A stretch of DNA of 64,000 nt from Luteimonas abyssi (lineage in GTDB: Bacteria; Pseudomonadota; Gammaproteobacteria; Xanthomonadales; Xanthomonadaceae): positions 3,474,024-3,538,023 of the forward strand of contig NZ_KQ759763.1 of the NCBI RefSeq assembly GCF_001482195.1. The letters run 5' to 3'. Below the pieces are notes generated by a model. It did not search any database and was not told where the DNA came from. It saw nothing but the letters and a program-made list of their open reading frames with translations. The position numbers and the translations under genes are program-made. Below are positions 19,593 through 28,289 of this stretch, piece after piece (position 1 is the stretch's first letter; each line of letters begins with the position of its first letter).

Positions 19593-21793
19593 TGACCAAG
19601 GAAGCCGCCGACGCCCCCCTGCGCAGCGACGAGATCGATCTGCGCGAATTGCTCGGGGTCCTGATCGATCGCAAGTGGCTCATCGCCGGTATCACCGCCG
19701 CGTTCCTGGTGTTGGCAGCCGTCTACGTCATGGTCGCCACGCCCATCTACCGCGCCAACACCATCGTGCAGGTGGAGGCGCGGATTCCGTCGCTCCCCGG
19801 CATGCCCGACCTGGCCGAGATCGGTGTGGGCGGCGCCAGCACCACCGCCACCACCGAGATCGCCCTGATCACCTCGCGCACGGTGATCGGCAACGCCGCC
19901 GAGGCGCTGGGACTGGACGTGACCGTCGAGCCGCACAGGCTGCCGCTGCTGGGCGATCTGCTCGCCCGCCGCTTCCGGCCGGCCACGCCCGGCGACGTCG
20001 CCGCCCCCCGCTTCGGCCTCAGCCGCTACGGCTGGGGCGGCGAGCGGTTGGAGATCTTCCAGCTCGAGGTGCCGGACGCCCTGGTCGGCCGTGAGCTGAC
20101 CCTGATCGCCGGCGCCGACGGCACCTATGGTCTCTACGACGAAGACCGCCTGCTGCTCAACGGCCGCGTCGGCGAGACCGCACGCGAGGGCGAGACGATG
20201 CTCGCGGTCGAAACCCTGCATGCCCATCCGGGCACGCGCTTCAGCGTGCGCAAGCGCAGCCGGCTGGCGGTGATCGCGCCGCTGCAAGGCCAGGTGAACG
20301 TGGTCGAGATGGGCCGCGCCTCCGGCATCCTGCAGTTGCTCTACGAACACGAGGACCCGGGATTCGCGCAGACCTTCCTGCAGCACGTGGCCGACGCCTA
20401 CGTGCGCCAGAACGTGGAACGCAACTCGGCGCAGGCCTCCTCGCAGCTGGAGTTCGTACGCGAACAGCTGCCGGGCGTGCGCCGCCAGGTGGACGCCGCA
20501 CAGGACGCGCTCAACGCCTACCAGACCAGCGCCAATTCGGTCGACATCAACATGCAGACCAAGGGGCTGCTCGACCAGGAAGTCGCGGTGGAGAGCTCGA
20601 TCCAGCAGCTGCGGTTGAGGCAGGTGGAGATGGATCGCAGCTTCACCCGCGCGCATCCCGCCTATCGTGCGCTGCTGCGCCAGATCGACGAACTCGAAGC
20701 GCGCAAGCAGGGGTTCCAGCGCCAGGTCGGCGAACTGCCCGACACCCAGCAGGAACTGCTGCGACTGACCCGCGACCTGCGCGTGAGCGATGCGCTGTAC
20801 ACAGAACTGCTCAACCAGGCGCAGCAGCTCGACGTCGCCCGCGCCGGCACCGTCGGCAACGTCCGCGTGATCGACCCGGCCGTGGTCGGCTCGACGCCGG
20901 TCAAGCCGCGCAAAGCGCTGATCCTGCTCATCGCCACCGCATTCGGCGGCTTCATCGCCGTCGGCGTCGTGTTCCTGCAGCGCATCCTCAATCCCGGCAT
21001 CGAGGATCCGGCGCAGATCGAGGAGCTCGGCCTGCCGGTGTACGCGGCGATCCCGCTCAGCGACGCCAAGGATCTGGCCGAACTGCGCAAGCAACGGCGC
21101 GGCGACGGCCGCCAGCACCTGCTGGCGCTCAACAACCCGGCCGACCTCGCGGTGGAAGCGCTGCGCAGCCTGCGCACCAGCCTGCACTTCGCGATGCTCG
21201 ACGCCAAGAACAACATCCTCACCGTCTGCGGTTCGCGGCCCGAGGTCGGCAAGACCTTCGTGACCGCCAACCTGGCCGCGGCGATCGCCCAGGCCGACCA
21301 GCGCGTGCTGGTGATCGACGGCGATCTGCGCAAGGGCGCATTGCACAAGCTGCTCGGCGTGTCGCCGACCGATGGCCTGTCCGACGTGCTGGCCGGCAAG
21401 ATCGCCGCCGACGACGCCATCCACGCCCTGTCCGGCCTGGAGAACCTGCATTACCTGGTGCGCGGCGCCACCCCGCCGAACCCATCGGAACTGCTGATGC
21501 ACCCCCGCTTCACCAAACTGCTAGAGACGTTGGCGCCTCGATACGACCTGGTGGTGATCGATACCCCGCCGATCCTCGCGGTGACCGATGCCGGCATCGT
21601 CGCCCGCCATGCCGGCACCAATCTGCTGGTCACCCGCTTCGGCATGAACCAGCCCAAGGAAGTGCAGCTGACCATGAAGCGCTTCGAGCAGAACGGCGTG
21701 CACCTCAAGGGCGCGATCTTCAACGCGGTGGAGCGACGCTCGGCGGGCTACCACAGTTACGGCTACTACGAGTACACATCGAGCACGGGCTGA
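19589..21793 (+). CDS. etk: Polysaccharide co-polymerase and BY-kinase (Etk/Wzc)
   Basis: 734 residues, the usual size for a fused chain-length determinant and bacterial tyrosine kinase. A first membrane helix lies near residues 30-55, then a long periplasmic coiled-coil domain, then a second helix near 450 (ALILLIATAFGGFIAVGVVF). The cytoplasmic kinase has Walker A SRPEVGKTF near 549, Walker A' VLVIDGDLRKG near 573 and Walker B LVVIDTPP near 654. The C-terminal tail holds a Tyr cluster, YHSYGYYEYT. It controls chain length and works with Wza for export. Two ATG codons are adjacent at 19589 and 19592. The first overlaps the etp stop. Confidence 0.94.
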   Translation: MMTKEAADAPLRSDEIDLRELLGVLIDRKWLIAGITAAFLVLAAVYVMVATPIYRANTIVQVEARIPSLPGMPDLAEIGVGGASTTATTEIALITSRTVIGNAAEALGLDVTVEPHRLPLLGDLLARRFRPATPGDVAAPRFGLSRYGWGGERLEIFQLEVPDALVGRELTLIAGADGTYGLYDEDRLLLNGRVGETAREGETMLAVETLHAHPGTRFSVRKRSRLAVIAPLQGQVNVVEMGRASGILQLLYEHEDPGFAQTFLQHVADAYVRQNVERNSAQASSQLEFVREQLPGVRRQVDAAQDALNAYQTSANSVDINMQTKGLLDQEVAVESSIQQLRLRQVEMDRSFTRAHPAYRALLRQIDELEARKQGFQRQVGELPDTQQELLRLTRDLRVSDALYTELLNQAQQLDVARAGTVGNVRVIDPAVVGSTPVKPRKALILLIATAFGGFIAVGVVFLQRILNPGIEDPAQIEELGLPVYAAIPLSDAKDLAELRKQRRGDGRQHLLALNNPADLAVEALRSLRTSLHFAMLDAKNNILTVCGSRPEVGKTFVTANLAAAIAQADQRVLVIDGDLRKGALHKLLGVSPTDGLSDVLAGKIAADDAIHALSGLENLHYLVRGATPPNPSELLMHPRFTKLLETLAPRYDLVVIDTPPILAVTDAGIVARHAGTNLLVTRFGMNQPKEVQLTMKRFEQNGVHLKGAIFNAVERRSAGYHSYGYYEYTSSTG

Positions 21794-21809
21794 CCCGCAC
21801 CGGACGGCC

Positions 21810-21835
21810 AAACACGACCCACGGGCGGGGTGTTT
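21810..21835 (+). terminator. Possible terminator after etk
   Basis: AAACAC-CCC and GGG-GTGTTT arms form an interrupted stem just after the etk stop, with a 2-base bulge. No T tract follows, so this is weak. Confidence 0.28.
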
Positions 21836-21875
21836 CCCGACAGCACGGATCGCATGCGGGCCGCACGCTGCGGTC

Positions 21876-22598
21876 ATGACCGACTCGAAGGCCACCCGAT
21901 ACCGGGACCTCCTCCGGCACGCCGCTCAGTGGTTGTTTCCCGCGCGATGTCCGGTCTGCCGGGAAGCGGTGGCCGCCGACAGCGGCCTGTGTCCAGCCTG
22001 CACCGCGCGCCTGCCCTGGCAGGGACCGGCCTGCAGGTCCTGCGCGCTGCCGTTGCCGAGCGCCGGCGTCGATCTCTGTTGCGGCGCCTGTCGGCGACGG
22101 CCGCCGCCCCTCGAGCGGATCCACGCCGCCTTCGCTTACGGCTTTCCCATCGACCGGTTGCTGCCACGTTTCAAATTCCATCGCGATCTCGCCTGCGGGC
22201 GGCTGCTGGCGGACTGGATGGCGGCCGCGTGCGCCGATGCGCCGCGGCCCGAGGCGCTCGTACCGGTTCCGCTGCATGCCAACCGCCTGCGCACTCGCGG
22301 CTACGACCAGGCGCTGGAACTGGCCAAGCCCCTGGCGCGACGGCTGGATGTCCCGCTGCGAACCGATCTGCTGCGTCGCCTGCGCGACACCCGCGCGCAA
22401 TCGGCGCTCGATCGTGCGCATCGACGGGGCAATCTCCGCGGCGCGTTCGTGGCGGTCGCCAGCGCACACATGCCGGGACACGTGGCGCTGGTCGACGATG
22501 TCATGACCACCGGGGCCACGCTGCATGCCGCCGCGCATGCGCTGCGCCGCGCCGGCGTCGGGCGTGTGGATGCCTGGCTGTGCGCCCGGGTGCCCTGA
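21876..22598 (+). CDS. comF: ComF-family phosphoribosyltransferase-like protein
   Basis: 240 residues, the normal length. An N-terminal zinc-finger-like region has paired cysteines (CPVC, CPAC, CRSC, CCGAC) within residues 25-75. The C-terminal phosphoribosyltransferase domain carries VPVPLHANRLRTRGYDQA and the PRPP loop VALVDDVMTTGATL. ComF proteins are cytoplasmic and are linked to DNA uptake in competent bacteria, and related members act in other contexts. The ATG at 21876 is 82 bases past etk. It converges with ubiA, and the 147 bases between them show nothing distinctive. Confidence 0.9.
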   Translation: MTDSKATRYRDLLRHAAQWLFPARCPVCREAVAADSGLCPACTARLPWQGPACRSCALPLPSAGVDLCCGACRRRPPPLERIHAAFAYGFPIDRLLPRFKFHRDLACGRLLADWMAAACADAPRPEALVPVPLHANRLRTRGYDQALELAKPLARRLDVPLRTDLLRRLRDTRAQSALDRAHRRGNLRGAFVAVASAHMPGHVALVDDVMTTGATLHAAAHALRRAGVGRVDAWLCARVP

Positions 22599-22745
22599 TC
22601 GACGGCCCGACACGCCCGTCGCCTCGCATCGCGTCGCGTGCGCGGCGATCCCGGCATCGGAAGCGACATCGGGCACGGCACCGGGAGCGTTCGGGCCATC
22701 CCCCACGGACACCGACACGCAGCGGCGTGGATGGCCCGCCGCGCC

Positions 22746-23711
22746 TCAGTCCAGTGCGAGCGCCAGTGCCAGGCCGGCGAAGACCGCCATGCCCACCCAG
22801 TGGTTGTGCAGGAACGCGCGGAAACAGGCCTCTCGATCGCGATGCCGGGTGAGCACGAACTCCCACGCCACCAGCATGGCCGCCACCGCCCAACCGAGCC
22901 AGTACGCCGGGCCGAGCGCGGCGAGATGCCCCACCAGCGCCAGACACGCCAGCATCGCCGCGTACAGCACGCCCTGGATCAGCAGATCGTGGCGGCCGAA
23001 CAGGATGGCGGTGGACTTCGAGCCGGCGCGCAGATCGTCTTCGCGGTCCACCATCGCGTACCAGGTGTCGTAGGCGGTCGCCCACAGGATGTTGGCGGCA
23101 TACAACACCCAGGCGATCGCCGGCACGTGGCCCTGGATCGCCGCGAACGCCATCGGGATCCCCCAGCCGAACGCGAGCCCGAGATAGACCTGCGGCAGGT
23201 GGGTATAGCGCTTGAGATAGGGATACGACGCGGCCAGCAGCGCACCGACCACGCTCAGCAGCACGGTCAGCCGGTTCATCGTGAGCACCAGCGCGAATGC
23301 CGCCAGCATCAGCACCACGAACAGCCACAACGCCTCGCGCCCGGACACCCGGCCGCTGGCGAGCGGGCGGTCGCGGGTGCGCTCGACGTGCGGATCGAGC
23401 CAGCGGTCGGCGTAATCGTTGATGACGCAACCGGCCGCGCGCGTCAGCCAGACGCCTGCGGTGAACACGAACAGCACCCACGGGGCGGGCATCCCGTCCG
23501 ACGCCAGCCACAACGCCCACCACGTCGGCCACAGCAACAGCAGCCAGCCGATCGGCCGATCCGCGCGGGTGAGCCGGGCGTACTCGCGCAGGCGCTCGCG
23601 CCAGTGCAGCGGCGCGGGCGCCGGATCGATTGCGGGACGCTGGGCGGCGGGGGATGTGTCGACGGTCAAGACGGCTGGATCCTGCGGGAAGCGGGGCGCG
23701 ACGGGCGGCAT
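22746..23711 (-). CDS. ubiA: 4-hydroxybenzoate polyprenyltransferase
   Basis: 321 residues from this ATG; family members are about 290-305. It prenylates 4-hydroxybenzoate in ubiquinone synthesis at the inner membrane. The first aspartate-rich motif is [20 protein letters not shown] and the second is [14 protein letters not shown], both with Mg-binding Asp residues. About eight membrane helices are visible. The start is uncertain: a TTG at 23669 preceded by AGGAT would give 307 residues and fits the family better, and a GTG lies at 23753. It diverges from the tRNA-Arg gene, with under 100 bases between. Confidence 0.92.
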   Translation of the reverse strand: MPPVAPRFPQDPAVLTVDTSPAAQRPAIDPAPAPLHWRERLREYARLTRADRPIGWLLLLWPTWWALWLASDGMPAPWVLFVFTAGVWLTRAAGCVINDYADRWLDPHVERTRDRPLASGRVSGREALWLFVVLMLAAFALVLTMNRLTVLLSVVGALLAASYPYLKRYTHLPQVYLGLAFGWGIPMAFAAIQGHVPAIAWVLYAANILWATAYDTWYAMVDREDDLRAGSKSTAILFGRHDLLIQGVLYAAMLACLALVGHLAALGPAYWLGWAVAAMLVAWEFVLTRHRDREACFRAFLHNHWVGMAVFAGLALALALD

Positions 23712-23796
23712 CGACGGCAGTGCCGACGCGACGCTGCACGGCGCGTCGCACACGGGCTCGCACCAAACGCCCGGATCATGGACAATAGCCCGCTAC

Positions 23797-23873
23797 GCGC
23801 CTGTAGCTCAGCCGGATAGAGTAGCGGCTTCCGAAGCCGTTGGTCGGGGGTTCGAATCCCTCCAGGCGCGCCA
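23797..23873 (+). tRNA. tRNA-Arg (anticodon CCG)
   Basis: 77 bases with an encoded 3-prime CCA. The acceptor arms GCGCCTG and CAGGCGC pair fully. The anticodon stem GCGGC/GCCGT encloses loop TTCCGAA with CCG at 23831-23833. The T-arm contains GGTTCGAATCC. It decodes CGG, a common Arg codon in this GC-rich genome. A T5 run just after the CCA (23875-23879) could help termination. Confidence 0.97.
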
Positions 23874-23997
23874 GTTTTTCGCGATAGTTCCAGCAGTAGC
23901 TTCAACCAGCAGTCGCTTCAAGGGGAAACGCCAGGGGCGGGTCGACGGCCTCCGGCAGGGAGCAGCACGGCGGGTCGCCGGTTCGGCGGCTTGCTCT

Positions 23998-24003
23998 TAT
24001 ACT
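23998..24003 (+). promoter_or_regulatory. Candidate -10 element for the cytochrome gene
   Basis: TATACT sits 46 bases before the GTG start, in an otherwise GC-rich stretch. No clear -35 is seen at the correct spacing. Confidence 0.35.
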
Positions 24004-24048
24004 CCGCCGTTAGCTGTGGCCGCAGGCCACGTGCCACAGGGTGTTTGC

Positions 24049-24564
24049 GTGCGTAACTACGACCTCGACTTCCTGAAAAAATTCTCGCTGGTGATCCTGT
24101 TCCTGATGCTGGTCACTGCGGGCCTCATCGGACTGGCCGCCTGGCTGCATCGTTCGATTCCGGCCGAAGTGCCCGACGCGGTCGTGCAGCAGCGCGTCGA
24201 CCGCATCGCGCCGGCCGGCGAGGTATATGCCGGCTCGACCGGTGCGGCGGCTTCGGCCGCTGCAACCGCCGCGGCCGAAGCCGCCGCCCGTTCGCAGGTC
24301 GCCTACGGCGGCACCCTGGACGGCAGCGTCATCTACCAGAACCTCTGCGCCGGCTGCCACACCAGCGGTGCGGGCGGTGCGCCGACGCTGGCGCGCGCGC
24401 AGTGGGCCGCACGCCTGGCCCAGGGCGAAGACACCTTGCACCGGCACGCGATCGAAGGCTTCAGCGGCGCGGCCGGCCTGATGCCCGCGCGCGGCGGCAA
24501 CCCGGCGCTGACCGACGAGCAGGTGATCGCCTCTGTCGACTGGATGATCGAGAACCTCCAGTAA
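24049..24564 (+). CDS. Membrane-anchored cytochrome c5-like protein
   Basis: 171 residues with a GTG start. An N-terminal uncleaved anchor, FSLVILFLMLVTAGLIGLAA, is followed by an Ala-rich linker. The c-type domain carries CAGCH (C100, C103, H104) and the likely distal Met in AAGLMPARGG. This matches the small class I cytochromes c5 that carry electrons in the periplasm, often to a terminal oxidase. A GTG 18 bases upstream is an alternative start. It is a single-gene unit after the tRNA. Confidence 0.88.
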   Translation: MRNYDLDFLKKFSLVILFLMLVTAGLIGLAAWLHRSIPAEVPDAVVQQRVDRIAPAGEVYAGSTGAAASAAATAAAEAAARSQVAYGGTLDGSVIYQNLCAGCHTSGAGGAPTLARAQWAARLAQGEDTLHRHAIEGFSGAAGLMPARGGNPALTDEQVIASVDWMIENLQ

Positions 24565-24646
24565 GCCCGACCGCATCCGCCCACGACGCCGCCGCAAGGC
24601 GGCGTTCGCATGTCCGGCCCACGCAACCGCGCCATCGGACCCCCAC

Positions 24647-26422
24647 ATGCCGACGCCCCGCCCTGCCACATCCGTTCGTTCTCCCGTCGCTCCGTCGATC
24701 GCCCTCGCCCTGGGCTTGAGCCTGGGCGGCTGCGGGGTGGGCACGGTCGCACCCGCCGGGCCGGCCGGCTCCGCCGACGTGATCGCCATCGGCGAAGTCC
24801 AGGGCCCGGATGCCCGTAGCCCGCTGGAAGGGCGCACGGTGGCCGTCGAAGGCGTGGTGACCGGCGCGTTCTCGCGCCATCTGGGCGGCTGGTTCGTGCA
24901 GGACGGCGGCGACGGCGATCCCGCCACGTCGGATGCACTGTTCGTGCTCGACGACACCGCGGATGCACCCCGCCAGGGCACGCGGGTACGCGTGCACGGC
25001 CGCGTGGTCGAACACGGCGAGCCCGGCGCCCCGACGCTCACCGCGCTGGTGCCCGAGCGCGTGCGGACGCTCGACCGTGCACCGCTGCCGGCACCGGTGG
25101 TCCTGGATGCGCCGCCGGACGACTGGACCGTCTACGAAGGCATGCGCGTGCGGATCGACGCCCCCATGACCCTCACCGGGCATCACGAGCTGGCCCGGCG
25201 CGGCGTGTTGATGGCGAGCTTCGGCGATCGCCTGTACACGCCCACCGAGATCGCCGCGCCCGGTCCCGGAGCGCGCACCGTCGCCGACGACAATGCGCGC
25301 CGGCTGCTGCGCCTGGACGATGCGCGCGCGGACACCGCACGCCGGGTCTGGTATCTCCCCGACGATCACCAGGCGCCGCGCAGCGGCAGTCCCGTGTCCG
25401 ATGTGGAAGGCATCGTCGATGTGCGCTGGGGCGATGTGCGGCTGCAGCTCACCGCACCGCTGCGCGTCGGCGTCGCCGCGCGCCCGGATCCTCCGCAGGT
25501 GCCGGGCGACGTGCGGGTGGCGGCGCTCAATCTGGAGAACCTGTTCAACGGCGACGGCCACGGCGGCGGTTTCCCCACCGCGCGCGGCGCGCGCACGCCG
25601 GAGGAATACGCGACCCAGCTCGCCCGCCACGTCGCGACCCTGCGCGCGCTGGATCCCGACATCGTGGCGCTGATGGAGCTCGAGAACGACGGCGACGGAC
25701 CCGAATCCGCGCTGGCCGCGCTGGTCGATGCCCTCGCCACCGACGGTACGCGCTGGCGGTTCGTCGCCGCGGGCGACCACAGCGGCGGCGACGCGATCCG
25801 CGTCGCGCTGATCTACCGCGCCGACCGCGTCCGCGCCCACGGCGCGCCGGCGACGTTGACCGAAGCGCCGTTCGGCGCCGGCAGCCGGGTGCCGCTCGCT
25901 CAGGCATTCGTGCCGGTCTCCGGCGGCCCGGCGCTGGTCGTGGTCGCCAATCACTTCAAGTCCAAGGGCTGCGGCGAGGCCCGGGGCGCTGACGCCGACC
26001 AGGGCGACGGCCAGGCGTGCTGGAACGCCCACCGCACCGAAGCCGCGCGCCGCCTCGATGCCTGGCTGGCCAGCGATCCCACCGGTGCCGGCAGCGGGCT
26101 GACCGCACTGCTGGGCGACCTCAACGCCTATGCGATGGAAGACCCGCTGCGCCTGCTGCGCGCGGCCGGCTGGCGCGATGCGTTCGCCGAGGCCGGCATC
26201 GAGCGGCCCTACAGCTACGTGTTCAATGGTCAGGCGGGGCGTCTCGATCACGCATTGCTCAGCCCGGCACTGGCCGCACGCCTGGCCGGCGCCGCACTGT
26301 GGCACGCCAATGCCGACGAGCCGTCGTCGCTCGGCTACCGCGACGACGCGTCCCGGCACGTGTGGCGCAGTTCCGACCACGACCCGCTGTTGCTCGGCTT
26401 CCACCTCGCACCCCCGCACTGA
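24647..26422 (+). CDS. ExeM/NucH-type extracellular endonuclease, lipoprotein signal
   Basis: 591 residues. The signal sequence ends in LGLSLGGC, a lipobox with Cys near residue 29. An OB-fold-like region spans about residues 45-140 (PLEGRTVAVEGVVTGAF). The endonuclease/exonuclease/phosphatase domain starts near 290 with VRVAALNLENLF and continues with PDIVALMELEN. The catalytic NHFKSKGC, GDLNAY and SSDHDPLLLGF are all present. ExeM/NucH nucleases degrade extracellular DNA and can affect biofilms. Lipidation suggests surface or periplasmic anchoring instead of full secretion. It stands alone and converges on the Rrf2 gene across a palindromic element. Confidence 0.88.
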   Translation: MPTPRPATSVRSPVAPSIALALGLSLGGCGVGTVAPAGPAGSADVIAIGEVQGPDARSPLEGRTVAVEGVVTGAFSRHLGGWFVQDGGDGDPATSDALFVLDDTADAPRQGTRVRVHGRVVEHGEPGAPTLTALVPERVRTLDRAPLPAPVVLDAPPDDWTVYEGMRVRIDAPMTLTGHHELARRGVLMASFGDRLYTPTEIAAPGPGARTVADDNARRLLRLDDARADTARRVWYLPDDHQAPRSGSPVSDVEGIVDVRWGDVRLQLTAPLRVGVAARPDPPQVPGDVRVAALNLENLFNGDGHGGGFPTARGARTPEEYATQLARHVATLRALDPDIVALMELENDGDGPESALAALVDALATDGTRWRFVAAGDHSGGDAIRVALIYRADRVRAHGAPATLTEAPFGAGSRVPLAQAFVPVSGGPALVVVANHFKSKGCGEARGADADQGDGQACWNAHRTEAARRLDAWLASDPTGAGSGLTALLGDLNAYAMEDPLRLLRAAGWRDAFAEAGIERPYSYVFNGQAGRLDHALLSPALAARLAGAALWHANADEPSSLGYRDDASRHVWRSSDHDPLLLGFHLAPPH

Positions 26423-26549
26423 GGCCGACCCGTCGCGCTTGCGGCGGCGGGCGACGCGCAGAGCCCCACCGCGACACCGCGTCGGTCATTCGCAATCACG
26501 ACTCGACCTGCTCTAGGCAACCGAAGCGCCGAGAACACCATCGAGGCGA

Positions 26550-26663
26550 GCCGTGTCCGGGTGGCCGGGTGTCGCGACCAGCGCGCCAGGGATGGCGCGC
26601 GCCCGAGTCGGGACAGGATGTCCTGACCGAGGGAGAAGCGACACCCGGCCGCCCGGACACGGC
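26550..26663. repeat. Branched palindromic element between convergent genes
   Basis: Outer arms at 26550-26575 and 26638-26663 pair over 26 bases, with a single G-U pair on the plus strand. Inside are two hairpins. One at 26581-26600 has an 8-base-pair stem (GCGCGCCA/TGGCGCGC) and loop GGGA. The other, at 26607-26627, has a 9-base-pair stem with one G-U. Together they would form a three-way junction. It lies between the ExeM-like gene and the Rrf2 gene, both ending here, so it may act as a bidirectional terminator or belong to a dispersed repeat family. Confidence 0.8.
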
Positions 26664-26701
26664 GTCCCGACGACATCCCCGCCCCCTAGCACGCGGCAGG
26701 A

Positions 26702-27151
26702 TCACTCGTGTGTCTGCAGATCCGCGTGCGACTTGCACACCACCGCGAATGCACGTGCCAGATCGCCCAGGCTGACCTCGGCGAACCGCGCCGCCAGCAA
26801 TGCCTCGGCGTCACGCAGCGCATCGTCGATGGCCGCATTGACCACGCGCTCCACCGCGCACTGCGGGTTGTCGCGCTCGTTGCCGATGGCATGGATGCGT
26901 GGGCCGCCCAGCGCGCGATGCACGTCGAGCAGCGTCACCGCGTCGAGATCGCAGGCCAGCGTCCAGCCGCCGCCGTGCCCCTTGTCCGAACGCACGTAGC
27001 CCGCATCGCGCAGTCCGCCCAGCGTCCTGCGCACGACCACCGCGTGGGTATCGAGCATGCGGGCGATCTGCTCGGACGTGAGCGGGCCGGGCGCGTCGGC
27101 CATGTGCAGCAGCACGTGCAGCACCCGGGAGAGTCGGCTGTCGGTTCTCAT
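26702..27151 (-). CDS. Rrf2-family transcriptional regulator
   Basis: 149 residues. The winged helix-turn-helix has LTSEQIARMLDTHAVVVRRT and the wing GHGGGWTLACD. The Rrf2 family includes Fe-S (IscR, NsrR) and redox (CymR-like) sensors. The cysteines here are scattered (ACDLDA, PQCAVE, VVCKSH) and do not form the closely spaced three-Cys cluster motif of IscR. Fe-S binding is therefore doubtful. The ATG at 27151 precedes the first helix. It lies 89 bases after the flavoprotein gene on the same strand and likely regulates that gene. Confidence 0.87.
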   Translation of the reverse strand: MRTDSRLSRVLHVLLHMADAPGPLTSEQIARMLDTHAVVVRRTLGGLRDAGYVRSDKGHGGGWTLACDLDAVTLLDVHRALGGPRIHAIGNERDNPQCAVERVVNAAIDDALRDAEALLAARFAEVSLGDLARAFAVVCKSHADLQTHE

Positions 27152-27240
27152 CGCATCGCGCGGCACGGGCCGGAAGGGGTCCGCAGTCTCGCACGGGCGC
27201 ACTTGCCCGGCCCGGTTCGGGCAGGTCTGCGGTCGGTCCG

Positions 27241-28167
27241 TCAGGCCGCGACGGCGCTGCGCGCGTGGATCAGCGAGGCATGCGCACCGAAGGCCGCCAT
27301 CGCGCCGTCGGCCACCGCGAGGGTGACCGAGCCGAACGCACGCGCGACATCACCGCAGGCGAACACCCCCGGTACGGTGGTCGCACGGCGCTCGTCGACC
27401 TGGATCCACGCACCATGCGGGGCGTGCTCGACCGCGCAGCCCAGTCCCGCGACCAACGCCGCGGCGATGGTGGTGTGCGGCGCGACGAACAAGCCTGCGA
27501 ACCGCAGCCGTGAGCCGTCGGCCAACTGCACGTCGGCCTCGCCGTCGATGCCGGTCACCCGGCGGGTTTCCACCGTCACCCCGCGCCGGTCGAGCTGGGC
27601 GCGCTGCGCCGCATCGGGTTCGAACGCGCCGTTGAGCAGCAGCGTGGTCGGCCCCCAGTCGGGCAGCATCAGCGCCTGGTGGAGCGCGAGCTCGGAGGTC
27701 GCCAGCACCGCGATGGCGCGTCGGTCGAGTTCGTAGCCGTGGCAGTAGGGGCAGTGGAACACCGTCCGCCCCCAACGCGCGGCGAGGCCGGGAATCTCCG
27801 GCAGCCGGTCCACCACGCCCGTCGCCAGGATCAGGCGCTCACCGCGCCAGCGCGCGCCCGACGCGCCGGTCACGACGAAGCCGGCCCCGTCCACCGCCGC
27901 CGCCTCCACCCGGCCCTCGTGCCAGGACACGGTGTCGTAGGCCAGCACCTGCTCCCGCGCGATCCCGGCGATCGCCGCCGGGGTGTCGCCGTCGCGGGTC
28001 AGGAATCCATGCGAGGACGCCGCGAATCGGTTGCGCCGCTCGCCCGCATCCACCACCAGCACCCGCCGACGCGCACGCGCCAGCGTCAGCGCCGCGGCCA
28101 GCCCGGCGTAACTGCCACCGATCACGATCACTTCTGTTTCGGCTTCTGTTTCGGCTCCGGCACCCAT
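27241..28167 (-). CDS. Thioredoxin reductase-like NAD(P)/FAD-dependent oxidoreductase
   Basis: 308 residues. FAD-binding is seen in VIVIGGSYAGLAAALTLARA. The redox pair is FHCPYCHGYE near residue 140, and the closing FAD motif is VPGVFACGDVARAFG. This resembles thioredoxin reductase-like single-gene enzymes that often sit beside Rrf2 regulators. The physiological acceptor is unknown. The ATG at 28167 has GGGAG upstream and avoids a 22-residue extension. The 122 bases upstream, shared with the divergent hydrolase gene, contain an AT-rich patch near 28215-28245 that probably carries the promoter. Confidence 0.87.
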   Translation of the reverse strand: MGAGAETEAETEVIVIGGSYAGLAAALTLARARRRVLVVDAGERRNRFAASSHGFLTRDGDTPAAIAGIAREQVLAYDTVSWHEGRVEAAAVDGAGFVVTGASGARWRGERLILATGVVDRLPEIPGLAARWGRTVFHCPYCHGYELDRRAIAVLATSELALHQALMLPDWGPTTLLLNGAFEPDAAQRAQLDRRGVTVETRRVTGIDGEADVQLADGSRLRFAGLFVAPHTTIAAALVAGLGCAVEHAPHGAWIQVDERRATTVPGVFACGDVARAFGSVTLAVADGAMAAFGAHASLIHARSAVAA

Positions 28168-28289
28168 CTGACCGCTCCCACGACACGATTGGCATCCGAT
28201 GATGGCGCTCGTCCATCTATTTTGCAACTTCAATTGTTTCTTGATGGGCGATGACGGGACACGGACACCACGCTCGGTATCATCGGCAC

